A stretch of 64,000 nucleotides of DNA from Swaminathania salitolerans (GTDB taxonomy: Bacteria > Pseudomonadota > Alphaproteobacteria > Acetobacterales > Acetobacteraceae), in assembly GCF_025994315.1 (NCBI RefSeq), contig NZ_BAQE01000003.1. The stretch is one strand, 5' to 3'. Below the pieces are notes generated by a model that saw only the letters and a list, made by a program, of their open reading frames with translations, searched no databases and had not been told where the DNA came from. Both the position numbers and the translations under genes were made by a program. Positions 42,360 to 51,620 of this stretch are shown here, piece after piece (the first letter of the stretch is position 1; every line of letters starts with the position of its first letter).

Positions 42360-43061
42360 TTATCGGTTGGTCTTGGCTTCAGCATAAGCCGCCCAGAGAT
42401 CGGGGCGTCTGGTCTGCGTGATCTGACAGGACTGTTCGTGACGCCACGCCGCAATCGCCGCATGGTGCCCCGAGAGCAGAACCGGAGGAACGTCCATTCC
42501 GTCCCAGCGGGCCGGCTTGGTGTAGTGCGGATATTCGAGCAGCCCGTTTCCGAAGCTCTCCTCGGCATCGCTGAGCGTGGAGCCCATGACACCGGGCAGA
42601 AGCCGGATACAGGAATCGAGCAGCGCATAGGCAGGGATCTCCCCACCCGACAGCACGAAATCGCCGAGCGAGACCTGCTGAACGTTGCGTCGCTCGAGCA
42701 CCCGCTCGTCGACACCCTCGAAACGCCCGCACAGCACCACCACCCCCTCACCGGAAGCGAGGTCACGCGACTTCGCCTGAGTGAGGCGCGCGCCGCGCGG
42801 GGTCGGATAGATGACCGGACGATCCCCGGGCTCTATCGAGTCCAGCGCCTGCGCGACCACATCGGCCCGAAGCACCATGCCCGCACCGCCCCCGAAAGGC
42901 GTGTCGTCCACGGCGCGGTGGCGTCCGCGGCCGAAATCGCGCAGATCGTGCACGCCCAGCGACCAGATACCGTCCTCGAGCGCCCTTCCCGCCAGGGAAA
43001 ACCCCAGAGGGCCGGGGAACATGTCCGGAAACAGGGTAAGAATGTCGGCGTGCCAGGTCAT
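42360..43061 (-). CDS. trmD: tRNA (guanine-N1)-methyltransferase
   Basis: SPOUT-class enzyme that makes m1G37 in tRNAs and prevents frameshifting. In 233 aa: [35 protein letters not shown], the SAM-binding knot [13 protein letters not shown] and [17 protein letters not shown]. The catalytic Asp in [16 protein letters not shown] is present. Its ATG overlaps the rimM stop by two bases. Confidence 0.97.
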   Translation of the reverse strand: MTWHADILTLFPDMFPGPLGFSLAGRALEDGIWSLGVHDLRDFGRGRHRAVDDTPFGGGAGMVLRADVVAQALDSIEPGDRPVIYPTPRGARLTQAKSRDLASGEGVVVLCGRFEGVDERVLERRNVQQVSLGDFVLSGGEIPAYALLDSCIRLLPGVMGSTLSDAEESFGNGLLEYPHYTKPARWDGMDVPPVLLSGHHAAIAAWRHEQSCQITQTRRPDLWAAYAEAKTNR

Positions 43062-43642
43062 GACCGCACCGCCACATCGCCCCTGCCCGACAGATCGCCC
43101 TCGACTTCCACCTCATGCGGCGGCTCGACGACGATCCTGCCCTGATCGAACAGGATCTCGGGCACGCAGATCCGGGTGAAGGGAACGATCAGATCCTGAC
43201 CTTTCCTCTCCGGCGCCGCGGCCGCGATCTCCAGACTGACACCCGCGCCGTAATCGTGAACGACCGCGACCGTACCCAGCACCTTGCCCTCTCGGGTCTC
43301 GGCGCGCAGTCCGATCAGGTCGGCATGATAGAACTCGTCCTCATCCGTGTCGGGCAGGCGATCCCGCGCGACATAGAGTCTGAGATTCACGAGACGCGAT
43401 GCTTCATCCCGATCGGCGATGGCGCGACCCGTCGCGTCGAAAAGACGCGCGATGCCGTGCCCCTGCCACTCCACCCGCCAGACGACGCCGCGCTCGTCAT
43501 GCAGCGCGCCGATTTCCTCGACCGAGGCCGGATCGTCGGTTGCCGCAAAAAGATGAACGAGCCCCTTCACGCCATGGGGCCTGCCCACGGTCGCGACCAG
43601 AATATCTTTCGATACGTCCGAAGAGGCGTTGCCGGTCGTCAT
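43058..43642 (-). CDS. rimM: 16S rRNA processing protein RimM
   Basis: Ribosome maturation factor binding S19 during 30S head assembly. The 194 aa begin with [20 protein letters not shown] and include the second PRC-barrel domain around [19 protein letters not shown] and a C-terminal [26 protein letters not shown] end. It lies between rpsP and trmD as usual and overlaps trmD. Confidence 0.95.
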   Translation of the reverse strand: MTTGNASSDVSKDILVATVGRPHGVKGLVHLFAATDDPASVEEIGALHDERGVVWRVEWQGHGIARLFDATGRAIADRDEASRLVNLRLYVARDRLPDTDEDEFYHADLIGLRAETREGKVLGTVAVVHDYGAGVSLEIAAAAPERKGQDLIVPFTRICVPEILFDQGRIVVEPPHEVEVEGDLSGRGDVAVRS

Positions 43643-43673
43643 GGAATGCTGAAGCCTGTCCCTGTTCTATGGC

Positions 43674-44009
43674 TCAGGCTGCGGCCTTGGCAGCTGCACG
43701 CTCCTGCGCACGCTTCTTCGGCGCGGACTGCTTCGGCTGCTCGTTCCAGACGGGCTTCTCAATCAGGCCGGCATTGCCGAGGAAACGGGCAACGCGGTCG
43801 GTCGCGAGCGCGCCGTTCGACAGCCAGTGCTTGATACGCTCGTCGTTCAGACGGATGCGGTCGGCATGATCGGAAGGCAGCATCGGGTTATAGGCGCCGA
43901 CCTTCTCGATGAAACGACCGTCGCGGGGGCTGCGGCTGTCGGCAATCACGATGTGATAGTACGGACGCTTCTTGGCACCTGCGCGGGAAAGGCGGATCTT
44001 GAGGCTCAT
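43674..44009 (-). CDS. rpsP: 30S ribosomal protein S16
   Basis: Ribosomal protein of 111 aa: [20 protein letters not shown], then [20 protein letters not shown] and [20 protein letters not shown] are family signatures. The C-terminus has an Ala/Lys-rich extension typical of alphaproteobacteria. It follows ffh by 50 bp on the same strand. Confidence 0.97.
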   Translation of the reverse strand: MSLKIRLSRAGAKKRPYYHIVIADSRSPRDGRFIEKVGAYNPMLPSDHADRIRLNDERIKHWLSNGALATDRVARFLGNAGLIEKPVWNEQPKQSAPKKRAQERAAAKAAA

Positions 44010-44059
44010 GAATACACTCCTGAGAAACGGAAAAACGTAAAAACCATGCGTGTGAGGTT

Positions 44060-45460
44060 TCAGCGGCGATTCATGCCGCCGAAGCCTCCGCCGGGCCGTC
44101 CGCCGGGACCACCGCCCGACATGAGACCGGAAAGCATCTGCTTCATCCCACCGAGGCCCATCTTGCTGATGCGCTTCATGACGGTGGACATGTCGTCGAA
44201 CTGCTTGAGCAGTTTGTTGACCTCCTGAACCGTCGTGCCGGAACCGGCAGCGATACGCTTCTTGCGGGAGGCCTTGATGATCGAGGGCGTCTTGCGCTCA
44301 TTCTTCGTCATCGAGGAAATGATGGCCTGGTGACGCTTGAAGATGGTCGTGTCGAGTTCCTGGTCACCCAGCTTGTCCTTGAGCTTTCCCATACCCGGCA
44401 ACATGCCCAGAATACCCGAGATCGAACCCATCTTGCCGATCTGTCGAAGCTGGGAGGCATAGTCGTCGAGATCGAACTTGCCCGACATCATCTTCTTGGC
44501 GACGCGCTCGCTCTCTTCGTGATCGAGCGTCTCGCTGGCCTTCTCGACCAGCCCCGCGATATCGCCGAGACCCAGAATACGCCCGGCGACGCGCTCGGGG
44601 TAGAAATCGTCCAGCGCCTCGAGCTTTTCGCCCAGACCCACCAGCTTGATCGGGGCCCCGGTAATGGCGCGCATCGAGAGCGCCGCACCGCCTCGCGCAT
44701 CGCCATCCATACGCGTCATCACGACACCGGTGATGCCCACCGCCTCGTTGAAGCGTTGCGCCGTGTTCACCGCGTCCTGACCCGTCATGGCATCGACCAC
44801 AAGCAGGGTCTCGGCCGGGTTGGTCGCGTCGCGAACCTCGCGCACCTCCTGCATCAGCGCTTCGTCGATAGACAGACGACCCGCCGTATCGAGGATGACG
44901 ACGTCATATCCTTCGCGACGCCCGGTTTCGAGCGCACGCCTTGCGATCTCTACCGGCTGTTGCCCGGCCACGATCGGCAGCGAGCCGACGCCCACGCGCT
45001 CGGCAAGCTGCTGCAGCTGGAGCTGGGCGGCGGGGCGCTGCACGTCGAGCGAGGCCAGAAGCACGCGCTTGCGCTCGCGGGTCAGAAGACGCAGGGCGAT
45101 CTTGCCCGAGGTCGTGGTCTTGCCCGAACCCTGCAGGCCGACCATGAGCACGGGCACGGGGGCGGCGGCAGCGAGATTCAGCGGAACGTTGCCCGCACCG
45201 CCCAGCGCCTCGATCAGGGCATCGTTGACGATCTTCGCGACGGCCTGACCGGGAGAAATGCTCTCGAGAACCTCGGACCCGACCGAGTTTTCCTTGACCT
45301 TGTTGACGAAGTCGCGAACCACGGGAAGCGCAACGTCGGCATCCAGCATGGCCAGACGCACTTCGCGCATGGCTTCGGCGACATCGGCCTCGGACAGTCT
45401 GCCGCGCTTGGAAAGACCCTCAAATACACCGGAAAGCTTGCCAGAAAGCGTGTCGAACAC
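44060..45460 (-). CDS. ffh: Signal recognition particle protein Ffh
   Basis: SRP GTPase that targets nascent membrane proteins. Domains: N helical bundle (1-85), G domain with [35 protein letters not shown] and [13 protein letters not shown], and the methionine-rich M domain from about residue 300 that binds 4.5S RNA and signal sequences. The tail is Gly/Met-rich ([19 protein letters not shown]). The start codon is GTG with AAGGG upstream. It heads the ffh-rpsP-rimM-trmD-rplS operon. Confidence 0.97.
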   Translation of the reverse strand: MFDTLSGKLSGVFEGLSKRGRLSEADVAEAMREVRLAMLDADVALPVVRDFVNKVKENSVGSEVLESISPGQAVAKIVNDALIEALGGAGNVPLNLAAAAPVPVLMVGLQGSGKTTTSGKIALRLLTRERKRVLLASLDVQRPAAQLQLQQLAERVGVGSLPIVAGQQPVEIARRALETGRREGYDVVILDTAGRLSIDEALMQEVREVRDATNPAETLLVVDAMTGQDAVNTAQRFNEAVGITGVVMTRMDGDARGGAALSMRAITGAPIKLVGLGEKLEALDDFYPERVAGRILGLGDIAGLVEKASETLDHEESERVAKKMMSGKFDLDDYASQLRQIGKMGSISGILGMLPGMGKLKDKLGDQELDTTIFKRHQAIISSMTKNERKTPSIIKASRKKRIAAGSGTTVQEVNKLLKQFDDMSTVMKRISKMGLGGMKQMLSGLMSGGGPGGRPGGGFGGMNRR

Positions 45461-45695
45461 AGGATACCCTTATACGCAGCAGAAATACGCCACTGCGCGA
45501 GCCTTCGCGAGGTGGCGTTTCAAATCCAGTGCCGTGGCTAAAGGGCGAGACCGATAAAGTCAAGGCGAAAGGCGTGGAGCCGATACGATCGCGTTCCACC
45601 CCGCCACCGGAACCCGCGCCCTCCACCCCTCTCCCGGCAGGATACCGGCGCAGTCCCTGCCAGAGAGCAGGTCACGCCGGGAGGGGAGGACGCGA

Positions 45696-46280
45696 TTACA
45701 GGTCGCCCTCTCCCCCCTTCTCCGCATCGTCCTTCCCAACATCGTCCTTCCCGGCATCGCCTTTCCCCGCAGCCATACCGTCACGATGCGGCCTGAGCAG
45801 ATCGTGGATCTGGCTTTCGAGCGCGATCAGCTTTTCACGGGTTACGCGCGCCTTGTCGCGCTGCTCCGGGGTCAGGACGTCATGGATACGTACCGCATCC
45901 TCGGCCATCGCCGCATCCTGCTTCGCATCCAGAGCCTCCTTCTGGCGGAGAAGACCGGCGAACTTCGTCTTGTCCACGGCGCCCGCAGACAGAAGCAGCC
46001 CCTCGATCTGCCGGTCGATATCCCGATGCTGCTGCATGGCGGCGCGACGCTCTGCGCGTCCCGCATGCAGGATCGCATGGATCTTCTCGTGCTGTGCTTT
46101 CGTGAGACCGACATTGCGCAGGAGCCCCATCAGCGGCGGCGGCATCATGGGGCCATGGCCCGGATGCATGCCCGGATGCATAGCCGACCCGACGGGAGCG
46201 GGAGGCTGGGCCTCTGCGACCGCCACCAGCGATGGCATGGCCGCGAGGGACAACAGGATGAACGTTTTTCTGGAAATCAT
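45696..46280 (-). CDS. Spy/CpxP-like periplasmic LTXXQ protein
   Basis: A 194-aa exported protein with a signal peptide (FILLSLAAMPSLVAVAEA), a His/Met/Pro-rich stretch (HPGMHPGHGPMMPPP) that could bind metal, and a helical domain with two LTxxQ-type motifs: LTKAQHEK near residue 59 and LTPEQRDK near residue 137, as in Spy and CpxP chaperones. The C-terminus from about residue 172 is a charged repeat (GKGDAGKDDVGKDDAEKGG). It is divergent from the sugar-binding protein gene. Confidence 0.8.
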   Translation of the reverse strand: MISRKTFILLSLAAMPSLVAVAEAQPPAPVGSAMHPGMHPGHGPMMPPPLMGLLRNVGLTKAQHEKIHAILHAGRAERRAAMQQHRDIDRQIEGLLLSAGAVDKTKFAGLLRQKEALDAKQDAAMAEDAVRIHDVLTPEQRDKARVTREKLIALESQIHDLLRPHRDGMAAGKGDAGKDDVGKDDAEKGGEGDL

Positions 46281-46854
46281 GCGCGTGTTCTTCCCTGATG
46301 ATGTGAAGACATCGGAAGAGATGTCCTTGTCCCCGATCTAGCAAGAAGAGAGGCCGTAAACAGGTTCAAAAGACTACAGAGTGTATAGCCTGTAACAGAG
46401 ACCGGTATCCCGCGCGACGCACACGCCCCCGGCGGGACGGGCAGCGTCAGGAATAACACGATCATGTGAAATATCGTTCATTTCGTTGTTAATCTACGGA
46501 AAGGATGAGACGCTCGGCTGTGTCTTCTCCCGATCGGAAGAATGCCGGATGCTTTCCACCCCGCACGCCTCGCTCCACTGCTTCCCTCCCACCCATGTCA
46601 CCGGTGCAGATACGGTCATGGCCGGGGCGCAGATAAAGGAAGGGACAGGGAGGCATACCGACGAGACCGTCGCCGCCCGCTGTTACAATCCGGCCCGGCG
46701 CGAGCCCACCTCCGGAAAGCAGAACCCTGCTGGCCCCGCGCCTGCGTTCCCGCCTTCTGGCCTCCCGGGACATTTCCTCCCGCACGACCTCTCCCGGCAG
46801 CATCCCTTTCACATTTCATTTCAAGGCATGCTGCACCTCAAGGATAGTCTCTCA
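46281..46854. other. 574-bp divergent gap
   Basis: Lies between the LTXXQ gene and the sugar-binding protein gene. An open frame continues upstream of the binding protein to 46486, but has no ribosome site and no family similarity, so it is treated as non-coding. An AT-richer patch at about 46460-46510 may hold a promoter. No riboswitch or RNA fold was recognised. Confidence 0.5.
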
Positions 46855-48174
46855 ATGAAAGCCTCCCTTCTTCTCACGGGTGTTTCACTCGGTCTCGGTC
46901 TCGCCTCTCTGGCTTCGGCCCGTGCCGACACGACCCTGACCATCGCGACGGTCAACAACGTCCAGATGATCGAAATGCGCAAGCTCTCGCATGTGTTCGA
47001 GGCGGCGCATCCCGATATCCATCTGCGTTGGGTAACCCTCGAGGAAAACGTGCTGCGCCAGCGGGTCACGACCGATATCGCCACCCATGCAGGCCAGTTC
47101 GATATCCTGACCATAGGCAATTACGAGGTTCCGCTCTGGGCCAAACAGGGCTGGCTTTACAAATTCGACAAGATCCCGGCCTCTTACGATCTTGCCGATA
47201 TCATCGCGCCCGTGCGGGAGAGCGTCTCCTACCAGGGAAGCGTCTATGCCCTCCCCTTCTATGCCGAGAGCGTCATGACGTTCTATCGCAAGGATCTTTT
47301 CGCGAAGGCCGGGCTGACCATGCCCGACACCCCGACTTACGAGCAGATCGCGGATTTTGCCGCCAAGACGACAGACAAGGCCAGCGACACCTACGGAATA
47401 TGCCTGAGAGGAAAGCCGGGCTGGGGCGAGAATATCACCATCGTCACGGCAATGGTGACCGGCTTCGGAGGACAGTGGTTCGATATGCACTGGAAGCCGA
47501 TGCTAACCGCACCCGCATGGCACGAGGCGATTACCTATTACGCCTCGCTCATGAAGAAATATGGCCCACCCGGTGCGAGCGCGAACGGGTTCAACGAAAA
47601 CCTCTCGCTGTTCGCCACCGGTCATTGTGCGATCTGGATCGACGCGACGAGCGCGGCCGGTACCGTATTCGACCCCAAGCAGAGCAGCGTTGCCGACAAG
47701 GTCGGTTTCGCTTCCCTTCCGACAGGGAGCTTCAAAGGGGGGCCGACCTGGCTCTGGTCATGGAATCTCGCCATACCGGCCTCCTCTAGCCATGCTGAGG
47801 CCGCAAGCAGCTTCATCCAGTGGGCAACCTCGAAGGATTACATCCAGCTCGTCGCCAGAACCGATGGCTGGGTCAACATTCCTCCGGGAACACGCAGCTC
47901 GTCCTATCAGTCGCCGGCCTATCAGAAGGTCGCCCCCTTCTCCTCTTTCGTGCTCAAGGCCATCGAGACCTCGAATCCCTCGGGCAAGACCGCCCAGCCG
48001 CGCCCCTATATCGGCGCGCAATTCGTCGATATCACGCCATTCCAGGGCATTGGCACCCAGGTCGGACAGACCATCGCATCCATTCTGGCCGGGTCTCTCA
48101 GCGTCGATGCCGGGCTCGCTTCCGCCAATGCGGCAACCAACCGCATGATCCGTCAGGCAGGCTATCAGAAATGA
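46855..48174 (+). CDS. Sugar/polyol ABC transporter substrate-binding protein
   Basis: Periplasmic binding protein of 439 aa resembling SmoE/MtlE of polyol transporters. A signal peptide (SLLLTGVSLGLGLASLASARA) is followed by TTLTIATVNNVQMIEMRKLS, DILTIGNYEVPLWAKQGWLY and YALPFYAESVMTFYRKDLF, typical of cluster-B sugar binders. AAGGA lies ten bases before the ATG. The expected permease and ATPase genes do not follow; a GH13 glucosidase comes next instead, suggesting capture of a disaccharide or polyol whose transporter is encoded elsewhere. Confidence 0.85.
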   Translation: MKASLLLTGVSLGLGLASLASARADTTLTIATVNNVQMIEMRKLSHVFEAAHPDIHLRWVTLEENVLRQRVTTDIATHAGQFDILTIGNYEVPLWAKQGWLYKFDKIPASYDLADIIAPVRESVSYQGSVYALPFYAESVMTFYRKDLFAKAGLTMPDTPTYEQIADFAAKTTDKASDTYGICLRGKPGWGENITIVTAMVTGFGGQWFDMHWKPMLTAPAWHEAITYYASLMKKYGPPGASANGFNENLSLFATGHCAIWIDATSAAGTVFDPKQSSVADKVGFASLPTGSFKGGPTWLWSWNLAIPASSSHAEAASSFIQWATSKDYIQLVARTDGWVNIPPGTRSSSYQSPAYQKVAPFSSFVLKAIETSNPSGKTAQPRPYIGAQFVDITPFQGIGTQVGQTIASILAGSLSVDAGLASANAATNRMIRQAGYQK

Positions 48175-48201
48175 GCCTCGCCGGTGCGGGACGAGGTTGC
48201 C

Positions 48202-48226
48202 CCCGGCGGGTCGATGTCCCGCCGGG
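48202..48226 (+). terminator. Strong GC hairpin after binding-protein gene
   Basis: CCCGGCGGG and CCCGCCGGG form a perfect nine-base stem with loop TCGATGT, 28 bases after the stop codon. No T-run follows. It could attenuate transcription or protect the mRNA 3' end, as hairpins after binding-protein genes commonly do. Confidence 0.5.
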
Positions 48227-48337
48227 ACCTGGGTTCCGTTCGTTCCGCACCGTCGCTGCGACAACATATCGTGACTGCGACAACCCTCCGGTCCGCCCGG
48301 TGTTTTCCTGCCTCCCACATCATGGAAAGCACCGGCG

Positions 48338-50017
48338 ATGCCACAGAACGATCCAGATCACATCTGGTGGAAAGATGCCGTCATCTACCAGATCTATCCG
48401 CGCTCCTTCGCCGATGCACGCGGTGACGGTATCGGCGATCTTCCCGGCATCATCGCCCATATCGACTATCTTTCGCGGCTCGGCGTGGATGCGCTGTGGA
48501 TCTCGCCCTGCTTCCAGTCGCCGCAGGGCGATGCGGGATACGATATTTCGGATTACCGGAAGATCGATCCGATTTTCGGCACGGTCGCCGATTACGAAAC
48601 CCTGATCGCGGAGGCGCATGATCGCGGGCTGCGCGTCATCGCCGATATGGTGCCCAACCATACCTCGGACCAGCATGCGTGGTTTCGTGAGGCCCTTGCC
48701 TCCCCTCCCGGCAGCGCGGCACGCGCGCGCTACATGTTCCGCGACGGCTCGGGCGCGCAAGGCGACACGCCGCCCAATAACTGGCAGAGCGTGTTCGGCG
48801 GCCCCGCCTGGACCCGTGAGGCTCCGCGCGAGGATGGGCTGCCCCGGCAATGGTATCTGCATCTGTTCGATTCCTGCCAGCCGGACCTCAACTGGGAGAA
48901 TCCCGAGGTCCGCGAAGAGTTCGAGTCGGTCCTGCGGTTCTGGCTCGATCGCGGTGTCGATGGTTTCCGGATCGATGTCGCCCATGGCCTCATCAAGGAA
49001 AAGGGGCTCCCTCCCTATACGGAACGCGCCACCATGGTCGGCGATGACGAGGACAAGACGCCGAGCGATGCCCCGATGTGGGACCGGGACGGCGTACACG
49101 AGATCTATCGCAGCTGGCACGCCTTGCTGGCATCCTATCCGGGAGACCGGATGCTGGTGGCCGAAGCCTGGGTCAAACCCCTGTCGCGTCTGGCGCGGTA
49201 TGTGCGTCCGGACGAGATGCAGCAGACATTCAATTTCGATTATCTGCTCTGCCGCTGGAACGCGAAACGCTATCGCAAGGTGATCGCGGAGTCTCTCGAG
49301 GCAATGCATGACGTGGGCGCCATTACCGCCTGGGTCATGTCCAATCATGATTCCGTACGTCATGCCTCGCGTCTTGGCCTGAAAGACGCCGGTGCCCGCC
49401 CCCAGGGGATCGATGCGGCGCATGAACAGCCCGATGAGGCGCTCGGCCTGCGTCGCGCCAGAGCCGTCATCTTCATGACCCTCGCCCTGCCGGGGTCGGT
49501 CACGCTCTATCAGGGCGAGGAGCTCGGCCTGCCCGATCACACCACGCTGGAGAAGCGCTATCGTCAGGATCCCGCCTTCTTCCGGACGGATGGCGAGGAG
49601 ATCGGTCGGGACGGATGTCGCATCCCCCTCCCCTGGACGGCAGAAGGCGGCTCGCTCGGGTTCAACGAGACAGGCAAGCTCTGGCTTCCCCAGCCGGAGC
49701 ATTATGCGCGCTATGCCGTATCGGTGCAGGAAGACGATCCCGACTCGACCCTCGCCCTCTACCGCGCCCTGCTGCGGGAGCGGAAGGCATTCGCGCTCGG
49801 TATGGGAGAGCTCGTCTGGATGGATGCGGCGTCGGGTGAGGCGTTCCCGGACAGCGTCATCAGCTTTCGCAACGGGCCGATCCAGATGGTGCTCAATTGC
49901 GGGGACGAAGAGGTGCCTCTCCCCGACGGTGAAATCCTGCTGTCGAGCTGCGCGATCGGGACCCCAGGCAGGCTCCCCGGCAATGCAGCTGTCTGGATAA
50001 GGACCGGAGAGTCCTGA
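48338..50017 (+). CDS. GH13 alpha-glucosidase
   Basis: Glycoside hydrolase of 559 aa without signal peptide, so cytoplasmic. The opening WWKDAVIYQIYPRSFADARGDGIGDLPGI is the oligo-1,6-glucosidase/alpha-glucosidase type. Catalytic residues: Asp213 in GFRIDVAHG, Glu276 in LVAEAWV, Asp338 in MSNHDSV; region II-type NHTS at 107-110. It would release glucose from short alpha-glucosides or sucrose-like sugars. It follows the sugar-binding protein by 163 bp in the same direction. Confidence 0.9.
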   Translation: MPQNDPDHIWWKDAVIYQIYPRSFADARGDGIGDLPGIIAHIDYLSRLGVDALWISPCFQSPQGDAGYDISDYRKIDPIFGTVADYETLIAEAHDRGLRVIADMVPNHTSDQHAWFREALASPPGSAARARYMFRDGSGAQGDTPPNNWQSVFGGPAWTREAPREDGLPRQWYLHLFDSCQPDLNWENPEVREEFESVLRFWLDRGVDGFRIDVAHGLIKEKGLPPYTERATMVGDDEDKTPSDAPMWDRDGVHEIYRSWHALLASYPGDRMLVAEAWVKPLSRLARYVRPDEMQQTFNFDYLLCRWNAKRYRKVIAESLEAMHDVGAITAWVMSNHDSVRHASRLGLKDAGARPQGIDAAHEQPDEALGLRRARAVIFMTLALPGSVTLYQGEELGLPDHTTLEKRYRQDPAFFRTDGEEIGRDGCRIPLPWTAEGGSLGFNETGKLWLPQPEHYARYAVSVQEDDPDSTLALYRALLRERKAFALGMGELVWMDAASGEAFPDSVISFRNGPIQMVLNCGDEEVPLPDGEILLSSCAIGTPGRLPGNAAVWIRTGES

Positions 50018-50072
50018 CGGGGCACCGGGCTTCCTCCGGGGCAGTGCCAGAACCGGCTCCCCTGTCCGGGCC

Positions 50073-51620
50073 CTATCCGGGCTCGGACGGGAAGGAGCCG
50101 GGATCCGGTTCACGATCCGGCCCGGGCGACGGCGCGGCATCACGATCGCTCTCGAGCCAGTCACGCGCCGCGATCAGCTCGCGTGCGAAACGCGCCTCTT
50201 CTTCCTGCGCTCTCTGCGCGTCAGGCAGCCGCAGGAGATAGGAAGGATGCACCGTGGCCAGGCTCGGCGGCCGCTGCGCGGTGGCATCACGAACGCGGCC
50301 CCGCACGGAACCGAGGCGCGCAGACGGCCCCTCGAGCGTCTGCAAGGCGGTCGCCCCCAGCGTCACGATGAGGCGTGGCCTGACAAGGGCGATCTCCTGC
50401 TGCAACCAGGGCGAGCAGGCGACGAGTTCCGTGCGTCCCGGCGTCTGATGGATACGACGACGCCCCTTCGAGACGAATTTGAAATGCTTGACCGCATTCG
50501 TGAGATAGACGCTCTCCCGCGCGATGCCGACCCGCTCGAGCACACGATCGAGAACGGCGCCCGCCGGACCGACGAACGGCGTGCCGTGCAGATCCTCCTG
50601 ATCGCCCGGCTGTTCACCGATCATCATCAGTGCCGCGCCCGCAGGTCCCGCACCGGGCACGACCTGGGTCGCATGGCGGCAGAGATCGCAACGATCGCAC
50701 CCGCGCAGGGCAGCAGCCAGAGCCGGCAACCCCTCCAAGCCCTCGACACGGGCATGTTCTTCCGCCTTGCGACGCGACCATTCCGCCTGGTGACGCGCAT
50801 GGAATGCGGGGATTTCGCCTCGCGCTGCGGAGTCCTCGGCCTGTTGCGCCGCCATCGCGGCAACGCGCTTCCCCGCATCGGCAAGCATGGTCGGAATGAG
50901 ACGCGTCTCCGGCAGGTTCTTCCAGTATCTGACAGGCATCTCGGATCTCATGGCCTTCGTCTTGATCCGGGCCGGATTGAAGATGGACTGGTAATAGCGA
51001 TGCCATAAACCCTCGACATCGTCGGTGAGCTCGGGCGCCTCGCGCGGTTCGGAATCGCGCGTGATCCTGCCGTCGCACGCCGCAATCGCACCGATCGGGG
51101 TGAGAATGAGCCAGTCCATGTCCGAGAAGCGCTCTGCAAAGAAAGGCGCGACCGTCTCGAGAATGAAATGCTCCGGCTCGAACCAGGCGATGAAACGGCG
51201 CCGCGTCGAAGCATCGTCCACGACCTCGCGGAAACGCAGGAACGCCTTCATCTTGTGGGCGTCGCGGCGGATCTGGCGGTCCATCTGCGTGGCTTGGCGT
51301 ATATCCGGATCCGTCGCGATCGCCGGCAGATGAGGTTCCTGCTGGCTACGCCACAGGATGCGATAGGCGAGCGCGAAACGTTCGGGATCGCTATGCCGCA
51401 GGATGGATTCCAGCAGAACCAGACACGGTCTGGTAATATGGCCGACAGCCTCACCCACAGGGGAAAGCGGCGCGTCCTCTTCGGGAAAGAGCTCGGCCTG
51501 TTCTGCGCCCTGCACCTGCCAGACGACGTCGCCGGGGGCAAGCCCCGCCTGCAAGGCGGCGCGCGCACGGTCGCGCCAGACCGGAAATCCGGCATCGGCT
51601 GGCAGAAGGATACGCTTCAC
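50073..51620 (-). CDS. UdgX-family uracil-DNA glycosylase fused to DUF4130 domain
   Basis: A 515-aa two-domain protein. The N-terminal half (to about 280, with LAYRILWRSQQEPHLPAIA and YWKNLPET) is the DUF4130 type that is usually associated with the radical SAM partner. The C-terminal UDG has the FeS cysteines Cys308, Cys311, Cys314 and Cys402, the motif GEQPGDQED (335-343) and the UdgX loop RRRIH with His391, which in known UdgX proteins bonds covalently to the abasic site after uracil removal. HPSYLLR is also present. The start is GTG, overlapping the stop of the radical SAM gene (GTGA). Confidence 0.93.
   Translation of the reverse strand: MKRILLPADAGFPVWRDRARAALQAGLAPGDVVWQVQGAEQAELFPEEDAPLSPVGEAVGHITRPCLVLLESILRHSDPERFALAYRILWRSQQEPHLPAIATDPDIRQATQMDRQIRRDAHKMKAFLRFREVVDDASTRRRFIAWFEPEHFILETVAPFFAERFSDMDWLILTPIGAIAACDGRITRDSEPREAPELTDDVEGLWHRYYQSIFNPARIKTKAMRSEMPVRYWKNLPETRLIPTMLADAGKRVAAMAAQQAEDSAARGEIPAFHARHQAEWSRRKAEEHARVEGLEGLPALAAALRGCDRCDLCRHATQVVPGAGPAGAALMMIGEQPGDQEDLHGTPFVGPAGAVLDRVLERVGIARESVYLTNAVKHFKFVSKGRRRIHQTPGRTELVACSPWLQQEIALVRPRLIVTLGATALQTLEGPSARLGSVRGRVRDATAQRPPSLATVHPSYLLRLPDAQRAQEEEARFARELIAARDWLESDRDAAPSPGPDREPDPGSFPSEPG

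Noticed and set aside
46486..46854. In-frame extension upstream of the sugar-binding protein
   Set aside because: The signal peptide begins at 46855; the extension is Pro/Arg-rich and would destroy export.
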